NCBI GenBank assembly: GCA_947476255.1
Contig: CANJPY010000046.1
Coordinates: forward strand, 1 to 39,129
DNA length: 39,129 nt
Reading direction: 5' to 3'
Source: Chthoniobacteraceae bacterium
GTDB lineage: Bacteria > Verrucomicrobiota > Verrucomicrobiia > Chthoniobacterales > Chthoniobacteraceae
Shown here: in pieces, positions 34,034 through 39,129 of the stretch
Layout of the letters: the number at the start of each line of letters is the position of its first letter
Numbering within the stretch: the stretch's first letter is position 1
Position numbers and translations under genes: made by a program
Notes under the pieces: model-generated
Seen by the model: the letters and a program-made list of their open reading frames with translations, nothing else
The model's database searches: none
What the model was told of the DNA's origin: nothing

Positions 34034-34764
34034 GTTTAGAATCGCCCCCTCTTCTTTGCCTCATCGCAGCCGTCTGTGTGGGACTCTCAAAAAGTGGCTT
34101 CCCGGGGGTGAGCCTGGTCACTGTCGCCCTCATGGCCGCTGCCTTTCCTGCGCGTCAAAGCACCGGCATCCTCCTGCCCCTCCTTATTTTTGGAGACGTG
34201 TGCGCCGTACACGCCTTTCGCAAACATACCCTGTGGGCCCAGATAGGGCGCATGCTGCCACCCACCCTCTTGGGAATCGCCGCAGGTTTTTACCTCATGA
34301 AGGCCATTCCAGATGCCGCCTTCAGGCCGATTTTGGGATGGATGCTTCTCGCCACCACGTTGTTACAGGGCGCCCGTACTCTTTGGCCCGGAATGGGCGG
34401 CAACCTTCCCCACACGCGTACCTTCGCCTGGGCCATGGGCTTCTGGGCAGGCGTGGCCACCATGGTCGCCAATGCTGCAGGCCCGATTATGGCCGTCTAT
34501 CTCCTCGCCATTGCGCTTCCCAAAGAAAATTTAGTCGGAACCAGCGCTTGGTTTTTCCTCATCGTCAACGTCGTCAAACTCCCGTTCTCAAGCGCCCTCG
34601 GCCTCTTAAACGCCCCTTCCCTGCTTCTGGACCTGACTTTGTGCCCTCTCGTACTTCTCGGAAACTGGCTGGGAAGACGCGTCTTACACTCCCTCCCGCA
34701 ACACGTGTTCGAACGCATCCTGCTCGCCTCGGCACTCGCCGCTTCGCTTAAAATGATTCTCTGA
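34030..34764 (+). CDS. TauE/SafE family membrane permease, second copy
   Basis: A 244-residue polytopic membrane protein of the TauE/SafE (TSUP) family, with about eight hydrophobic segments. The repeat-type motifs are VGLSKSGFPGVSLVTVALMAA (about 17-37) and the corresponding second-half region GFWAGVATMVANAAGPIMAVYLLA (about 137-160). It is only distantly similar to the copy at 1405-2163. Translation starts at GTG 34030, overlapping the methyltransferase stop by four bases (GTGA), so the two are coupled. The substrate is unknown; export of a sulfur or organic anion is known for some relatives. Confidence 0.88.
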   Translation: MSLESPPLLCLIAAVCVGLSKSGFPGVSLVTVALMAAAFPARQSTGILLPLLIFGDVCAVHAFRKHTLWAQIGRMLPPTLLGIAAGFYLMKAIPDAAFRPILGWMLLATTLLQGARTLWPGMGGNLPHTRTFAWAMGFWAGVATMVANAAGPIMAVYLLAIALPKENLVGTSAWFFLIVNVVKLPFSSALGLLNAPSLLLDLTLCPLVLLGNWLGRRVLHSLPQHVFERILLASALAASLKMIL

Positions 34765-34829
34765 CACCCCTGGGCGCGCTCTCACGCCCCTGCGTCCCAG
34801 AACGCAAAAACCCACGCCGCACCGCCCGC

Positions 34830-35468
34830 TTACTGCTGTTGCTGTTTGGCGAGCGCTGCTTTGACCGCGGTGTCCCACTTGCCCCAGTCGTTCTCAAAAT
34901 TTGAGTCCAAAAGAAACGCGAGTGTCGACTTCGCTATCTGTGCCATCGGATGGTTTGGAGTCTGAGCCGCCGCCAGCAACAAAGGCAATTTCACCGAGTC
35001 AGCTCGATTGAACGCATCGGACACGATGACCTCCTGAAAACCCGGATCCAACTTCGTATTGCGCACATACGGCAGCACTGACAAATAGTCCTTGTCCGGC
35101 ATGAGGTTCACGATATGACGCGCGCTCGCGGTTTGCCCCTCCCCGGGCATGCTCGGCACCTGCTGCAACAACACTTGTGCGATCGCAGCAGTATCCGCAT
35201 TCGAGCGCAAAGCGTCGTCGATCTTGAGCTCCCACGTCGGAATTCCCTCCGCCTTTGGCGCTCCTTCCCCAACCGCCATCGGCTTCGCTGCAGCCTTCGC
35301 TTCCTCCAATGGCGGAGGCAGCGAACTTTCCAAGGTCGTCGGTTGAGCTTCGCCTACGGCACTTTCCTTCACCTCAGCCGGGCCTGAAACCTCAGACTTC
35401 CCCAAATACCAAAGCGCAGCCGCAAGCAACACCAGTAGAATGCCTAGAAAGAACTTTTTGGAACGCAT
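34830..35468 (-). CDS. Unrecognised signal-anchored protein
   Basis: A 212-residue protein with one N-terminal membrane segment (KKFFLGILLVLLAAALWYLG, about 4-23), probably an uncleaved anchor exposing the rest outside the cytoplasm. Residues 25-75 are a low-complexity Ala/Pro/Glu linker; residues about 76-212 are helical by appearance (IDDALRSNADTAAIAQVLLQQVP, ...FQEVIVSDAFNRADSVKLPLLLAAAQTPNHPMAQIAKSTLAFLLD), perhaps helical repeats, ending in KQQQQ. I recognise no family. It begins five bases after the glycosyltransferase stop on the same strand, so it belongs to the surface-glycan cluster by position. A structural or scaffolding envelope role is only a guess. Confidence 0.7.
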   Translation of the reverse strand: MRSKKFFLGILLVLLAAALWYLGKSEVSGPAEVKESAVGEAQPTTLESSLPPPLEEAKAAAKPMAVGEGAPKAEGIPTWELKIDDALRSNADTAAIAQVLLQQVPSMPGEGQTASARHIVNLMPDKDYLSVLPYVRNTKLDPGFQEVIVSDAFNRADSVKLPLLLAAAQTPNHPMAQIAKSTLAFLLDSNFENDWGKWDTAVKAALAKQQQQ

Positions 35469-35473
35469 ACATT

Positions 35474-36646
35474 TTAAATTCCAGCCCGCTCTAAAAGAGA
35501 GGCAAGTACTTTGGTCGCCTCAAACACTTCCGCTGCGATTTCGTAGGCCGCCTTGCAATGCGCCGCATAATCAAGATTGATCGAGCGCACCGCCTCCGCG
35601 ATGTCGTCCAACGTCTCAAAGGCCAGCAACCCCTTGTTCCCGCCGTAGAGCTTTGTAAATTGCGTCTCCTGCGTAATCGCAGGACGGCCGCACGCAAGAT
35701 AACACGCAGTCCGGTCGCTGAACCATCCCGTGTGAAGGCGCACATACTGGTCCTTGGCCACCGTAAACTCTCCTTTGGAACCGCGCAGATAGTCGCAGTA
35801 TTGGTGCATATCGATGGATATCGGATTGGGATCCGTAAACTCCCAACGGTTGGCCTTAAACCGGTTCAACGCGTGCTCGTCATTGATGCCCGTTGCCAAT
35901 TCAAACGCCTCGCCCGAACGCACAGGCGCCTCCACAAACTTCAAAAACTCCAGCGATTTGCTCCACAAATAATTGCTCCCACGCCAGACCACATCCTTGC
36001 GCCCGCTCGTGTTCCAGTTCGCAACGGACGTAAACCGGGCTCCGGGGCGAGGCGCTCCATCGGTCTTCCAAAAGTCCGTCACCACCGGCTGCCGGGTGGG
36101 CAACCAGCGCACCCCGTGCGTAGGCACCACAAAGTCAGGAGTCCCCACCAGTTCTCCAAAAGTAAACAGAGCGTGATGCTGCTTGAGATAATCAGGTTGT
36201 ATTCCTCCCGCATTGTCCACTTTCATCTGCTCCACGCCGGGATCGCTCTCGACGTAAATCATGCGGTCACTCTTGAGCAAATCCTCGTTCATCTCCTGCG
36301 CGCCACACACATTCAGAATGGCGTCGGCTTCAAGGTAAAGCTCCCGGACCCTCTCCAGAGACATCCCTGCGCATTCGGGAGTTTTGAGGTATCTCGCACA
36401 ATAAGCCCACCGCCCCTCAAAACCAAATTCGCGCGCCAGTTGCTTCAACACCTTCGCGGCGTAGCGATAACTCTCGTTCACTTCATAAGCCACAGGGTCG
36501 TAGGGCAGCCGGGCTGAATCCTCAATATAATAAACTTCATGGCCAAGCCGCTGCAGCCCCACAATGTAATGCACATGCTGCCAAACAACGCCGGCAATCG
36601 GACACCCGGCCATAAAGCCCATCACGATAATCTTTTTCTTCTGCAT
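35474..36646 (-). CDS. CgeB-like glycosyltransferase
   Basis: A 390-residue cytoplasmic protein with a GT-B appearance. The N-terminus (KKIIVMGFMAGCPIAGVVWQHVHYIVGLQRLGHEVYYIED, about 4-43) is a Rossmann-like start with a glycosyltransferase-type loop, and the C-terminal region RLHTGWFSDRTACYLACGRPAITQETQF (about 305-332) resembles the nucleotide-sugar binding region of CgeB/DUF3880-type glycosyltransferases. It probably transfers a sugar onto a surface polysaccharide or protein; donor and acceptor are unknown. On the same strand it lies 73 bases after the acyltransferase gene and five bases before the anchored-protein gene. Start ATG 36646, no Shine-Dalgarno sequence. Confidence 0.75.
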   Translation of the reverse strand: MQKKKIIVMGFMAGCPIAGVVWQHVHYIVGLQRLGHEVYYIEDSARLPYDPVAYEVNESYRYAAKVLKQLAREFGFEGRWAYCARYLKTPECAGMSLERVRELYLEADAILNVCGAQEMNEDLLKSDRMIYVESDPGVEQMKVDNAGGIQPDYLKQHHALFTFGELVGTPDFVVPTHGVRWLPTRQPVVTDFWKTDGAPRPGARFTSVANWNTSGRKDVVWRGSNYLWSKSLEFLKFVEAPVRSGEAFELATGINDEHALNRFKANRWEFTDPNPISIDMHQYCDYLRGSKGEFTVAKDQYVRLHTGWFSDRTACYLACGRPAITQETQFTKLYGGNKGLLAFETLDDIAEAVRSINLDYAAHCKAAYEIAAEVFEATKVLASLLERAGI

Positions 36647-36683
36647 ACAAATCTCTGTGGGGATAACGTTTTAACTCTCAATA

Positions 36684-36705
36684 AAGGAACTTGGAAGGAA
36701 CTCGG
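36684..36705. repeat. 11-bp direct repeat upstream of the glycosyltransferase
   Basis: AAGGAACTTGG is followed directly by AAGGAACTCGG in the 73-base interval between the acyltransferase and glycosyltransferase genes. The pair could be a site for a transcription factor or simply a chance duplication. Confidence 0.6.
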
Positions 36706-36719
36706 GACTGTGCTTGCGG

Positions 36720-37307
36720 CTAACCTAACTCTTTCACCACCACAGCGGGATTCCCCGCCACAATCGTGTTCGCTGGCACAGAGCGCGTCACCACCGCACC
36801 CGCGGCGATCACTGCATTGTCCCCAATGGTGACCCCCTTGAGGATCACGGCGTTCAACCCAATCCAAACGTTGTCCCCGATCTTTACAGGCGCCGTTTTG
36901 ATCTTCGGCCGTTCCGGCCGGTTCGGCGCGTAGGGAGAAAGCGCAATGGCATCCTGCCGGCGCTGCGCCGCGTCAATGGGATGATAGTCTCCATCAGCTA
37001 TCGCGACGTTCCAGGAAATCAAACAATACGCCCCGATTTCCACCGACTCATCCGCCATGATTAACGCCCCGTTCAGCAGCGAATAATCCCCCACCTTGAC
37101 GTGCCCGTTTTCACCCACTGAAAACGAACACCCGCAGTAGCAAGAAACGTAATTTCCAATCTCCACCGCAGGCTGTTTCGTGCCCTTAAAATTCTTGAAA
37201 ATCTGGGACGACTCAATATAGCAGCCCACCCCGTAATTCACATTTTCTGGAATCGGTTTCGGCCACCAGTCGTATTCAATATGCCGGTTGGGCTGGATAT
37301 TGCTCAT
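36720..37307 (-). CDS. Hexapeptide-repeat acyltransferase
   Basis: A 195-residue left-handed beta-helix acyltransferase. Hexapeptide repeats run through about residues 45-110 (VEIGNYVSCYCGCSFSVGENGHVKVGDYSLLNGALIMADESVEIGAYCLIS) and 140-190 (VKIGDNVWIGLNAVILKGVTIGDNAVIAAGAVVTRSVPANTIVAGNPA). The DYHPID segment near 111-116 carries the histidine expected at the catalytic position, and NPAVVVKELG is the standard family ending. Such enzymes acetylate sugars of surface polysaccharides using acetyl-CoA. It lies between an ABC exporter and a glycosyltransferase on the same strand, supporting a glycan role. Cytoplasmic; family call secure, acceptor unknown. Confidence 0.93.
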   Translation of the reverse strand: MSNIQPNRHIEYDWWPKPIPENVNYGVGCYIESSQIFKNFKGTKQPAVEIGNYVSCYCGCSFSVGENGHVKVGDYSLLNGALIMADESVEIGAYCLISWNVAIADGDYHPIDAAQRRQDAIALSPYAPNRPERPKIKTAPVKIGDNVWIGLNAVILKGVTIGDNAVIAAGAVVTRSVPANTIVAGNPAVVVKELG

Positions 37308-37365
37308 GAGAGGTTTGAAAAGGAGGGTTTAATATTCAATGAATACTCCTGCAGTGCGACATGTT

Positions 37366-39129
37366 TTACGATTCATTTTCAACCCCTCGTGCCTGCGCAC
37401 CGCTCACCACATGCTCCCCCAAATTCGCAGAATGATACAATTTGGCGTAAAAGCCCCCCCTCTGCACCAACTCCGGCCCGCGCCCTTCCTCCACCACTCC
37501 ACCAGGCCCCAGCACCACAATCTTATCCACATTGTGGACCGTCGCAATCCGATGCGTAATGATCAGCGTCGTCCGTCCCGCCATCAGTTCTTCAATCGTC
37601 TGCATGATCGCCGACTCCGTCGTCGGATCCAGCGCCGAGGTCGGTTCGTCCAGCAACAATATCGGCGCATTTTTCAAAAACGCGCGCGCTATCCCGATCC
37701 TCTGGCGCTGCCCCACCGAAAGATGACTCCCCCGCTCTCCCACCGTGGAGGAATACCCATCCGGCATCGCCATGATAAACTCATGCGCCTGCGCGCGCTT
37801 GGCCGCCTCAACGATTTCCTCCTCCGTTGCACCCGAGCGTCCATACGCGATGTTCTCCCGAATCGTGGTTGAAAAAAGCAGGGTGTCCTGAAGCACGATC
37901 GAAATCTTCGAACGCAGCGATTTTTTGGTGAGATCCCGCAGATCGTGCCCGTCCAAAAGCAAACGCCCCTCGTCCGGATCGTAAAACCTGGGTACCAGCG
38001 AAAGCAGGGTGCTTTTACCAGCCCCAGTGGTTCCCACAAATGCCACGGTTTCCCCCGGAGCAAGGCGCAGGTTGACCCCGGAAATAATCCGCCGCTCCGG
38101 GGTGTACCCAAAAGCGACATTTTCACAGACTATCTCCCCTCGAACCTCCGAAATCTCAATGGCTCCCGGGCGGTCCGCAACGTCATCACTCTGATCGAGC
38201 ACCTCAAAACAGCGCCGGGCGGCTCCTGCTGCACGCTCCAAATCCCAGCCCACCGAAGTGATCGAATCCAGAGGCTGGTAGAGGTTGTTCATGTACTGGG
38301 TGATGAGCATCAGGCTGTAGATGGTAAGGGTGCCCCCAAGCACGTGCAACCCGCCCCGCCAGCACACCACGGCCAAACTCACCATGAGCAGCGTCGCCGT
38401 GAGCATGGAACTGTACATCGCCGTGTATTGCATCCGGACGTTGGCCTCGAGGCTTTGCCTAGCAGAAATGGCAAACTGTTTTACCTCATGCTCTTCCCGG
38501 CCAAAAGCCTGCACCATTTTCACAGAACTCAACCCCTCCTGTGCAAGACTCAGCACGGCACTTTCCCGCTCGGAAATGTAGGTGGAATTATCGCGGATCC
38601 GTTTCGCAAAAATATGAAACGTCAGCATCATCAGGGGCACAACCGCCATGGCGACCAGCGTCAATTCCACATCCAACACCCACATCGTAATCACGTACCC
38701 CAGCAAATCTTTGGCGCTTTGAAACAGGAAGATGAATTTCGAATAAAACGCCTGAAGCGACATCGTGTCGTAGGCCACTCGAAACGTGGAATCTCCGCTG
38801 CGCCGGCTGTCGTGATACTTCAGCGGCAATGCATGCAGATAACTATACAAGTCAGTGCGCAGCAACAAAAGCCCCTGCAGCCCCACCCGGAAATACATCA
38901 TCTGCGAAACCACATTAATCCAAGCCGCCAGCAGATGAAACAAAACGATCGAGATCGAACATCCCGCCACAATTTGCGCGAGACTCCAGGGCTCCAGGGA
39001 AAAGTTAAAATAATTAAAAATCTTCAGGCTCAACCCATGCTGAGGCTTTCCAATGGCCGGCAACACCTCCGCGAGCAGGAACGAAACAGGCAGCGGTTTG
39101 AGCAGATTAAACGGCGTCTGCAGCACCGT
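37366..39129 (-). CDS. MsbA-type ABC exporter, N-terminus cut by window edge
   Basis: A half-transporter with fused membrane and ATPase domains; 586 residues are inside the window and the frame stays open past its edge, so the start is missing. About six membrane segments are seen between residues 5 and 270 (for example LLGYVITMWVLDVELTLVAMAVVPL), with the conserved SLAQEGLSSVKMVQAFGREE cytoplasmic loop. The ATPase domain has Walker A GTTGAGKST (about 375-383), signature LSVGQRQRIGIARA (about 478-491) and Walker B ILLLDEPTSALD. Relatives flip lipid A or other lipid-linked glycans across the inner membrane. The acyltransferase and glycosyltransferase downstream on the same strand support a lipid or surface-glycan substrate, but multidrug relatives look similar. 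Confidence 0.93.
   Translation of the reverse strand, partial: TVLQTPFNLLKPLPVSFLLAEVLPAIGKPQHGLSLKIFNYFNFSLEPWSLAQIVAGCSISIVLFHLLAAWINVVSQMMYFRVGLQGLLLLRTDLYSYLHALPLKYHDSRRSGDSTFRVAYDTMSLQAFYSKFIFLFQSAKDLLGYVITMWVLDVELTLVAMAVVPLMMLTFHIFAKRIRDNSTYISERESAVLSLAQEGLSSVKMVQAFGREEHEVKQFAISARQSLEANVRMQYTAMYSSMLTATLLMVSLAVVCWRGGLHVLGGTLTIYSLMLITQYMNNLYQPLDSITSVGWDLERAAGAARRCFEVLDQSDDVADRPGAIEISEVRGEIVCENVAFGYTPERRIISGVNLRLAPGETVAFVGTTGAGKSTLLSLVPRFYDPDEGRLLLDGHDLRDLTKKSLRSKISIVLQDTLLFSTTIRENIAYGRSGATEEEIVEAAKRAQAHEFIMAMPDGYSSTVGERGSHLSVGQRQRIGIARAFLKNAPILLLDEPTSALDPTTESAIMQTIEELMAGRTTLIITHRIATVHNVDKIVVLGPGGVVEEGRGPELVQRGGFYAKLYHSANLGEHVVSGAQARGVENES

Noticed and set aside
1405..34764. The two TauE/SafE permeases as a recent duplication
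   Set aside because: They share only the family motifs, differ in sequence throughout and sit in unrelated operons.

Overview
The window looks like a piece of a chromosome from a GC-rich, heterotrophic member of the Verrucomicrobiota (PVC group), probably near the Opitutae. This is an inference from gene content: sulfatases, a sialate O-acetylesterase-type esterase, very large secreted glycoside-hydrolase-like proteins and a PQQ-type propeller, next to Gram-negative envelope genes (an MsbA-like exporter and surface-polysaccharide enzymes). There is no rRNA, tRNA, IS element, phage gene or CRISPR array to settle the assignment. Almost no gene has a recognisable Shine-Dalgarno leader, which is itself a notable property of the window.

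Layout. 1-3.2 kb, minus strand: ruvB, a TauE/SafE permease and a sulfatase broken by a frameshift plus an internal deletion. 3.4-9 kb: a secreted GH42-like protein, a strong bidirectional-looking terminator, a glycine-rich RRM RNA-binding protein, a small lysine-rich protein and a secreted esterase with its own terminator. 9.2-17.1 kb: a LysR regulator diverging from an amide/urea uptake and hydrolysis operon (substrate-binding protein, urtB, urtC, urtD, urtE, formamidase fmdA, fmdB) that ends at a clean terminator. The first gene of that operon is a chimera: the N-terminal part of a NrtA/NasS-type protein is joined in frame to a UrtA protein that has lost its own N-terminus and signal peptide. 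17.1-20.5 kb: a long gene-free, hairpin-rich leader, then a phosphoenolpyruvate synthase carrying two different in-frame 21-bp tandem repeats. 20.6-30.9 kb: a PAS-AraC regulator diverging from a three-gene operon for secreted proteins (1357 aa GH-A-like protein, PQQ-propeller protein, 1038 aa GH42-like protein), the last two overlapping by 4 bases. 31-32.7 kb: a soluble REC-histidine kinase-REC protein. 32.9-34.8 kb: a small membrane protein, a UbiE/MenG methyltransferase and a second TauE/SafE permease, tightly packed. 34.8-39.1 kb, minus strand: an MsbA-type ABC exporter cut by the window edge, a hexapeptide acyltransferase, a CgeB-like glycosyltransferase and an unrecognised anchored protein, probably a surface-glycan cluster.

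How the genes work together. Two themes stand out: scavenging of nitrogen from short amides (uptake plus formamidase under a LysR regulator) and breakdown of complex, possibly sulfated or acetylated, polysaccharides (GH-like proteins, esterase, sulfatase remnant, propeller protein, PAS-AraC control). Phosphoenolpyruvate synthase would fit gluconeogenic growth. The most unusual items are the NrtA/NasS-UrtA chimera, the twice-expanded phosphoenolpyruvate synthase with its structured leader, and the regulated GH/propeller operon whose substrate is unknown.
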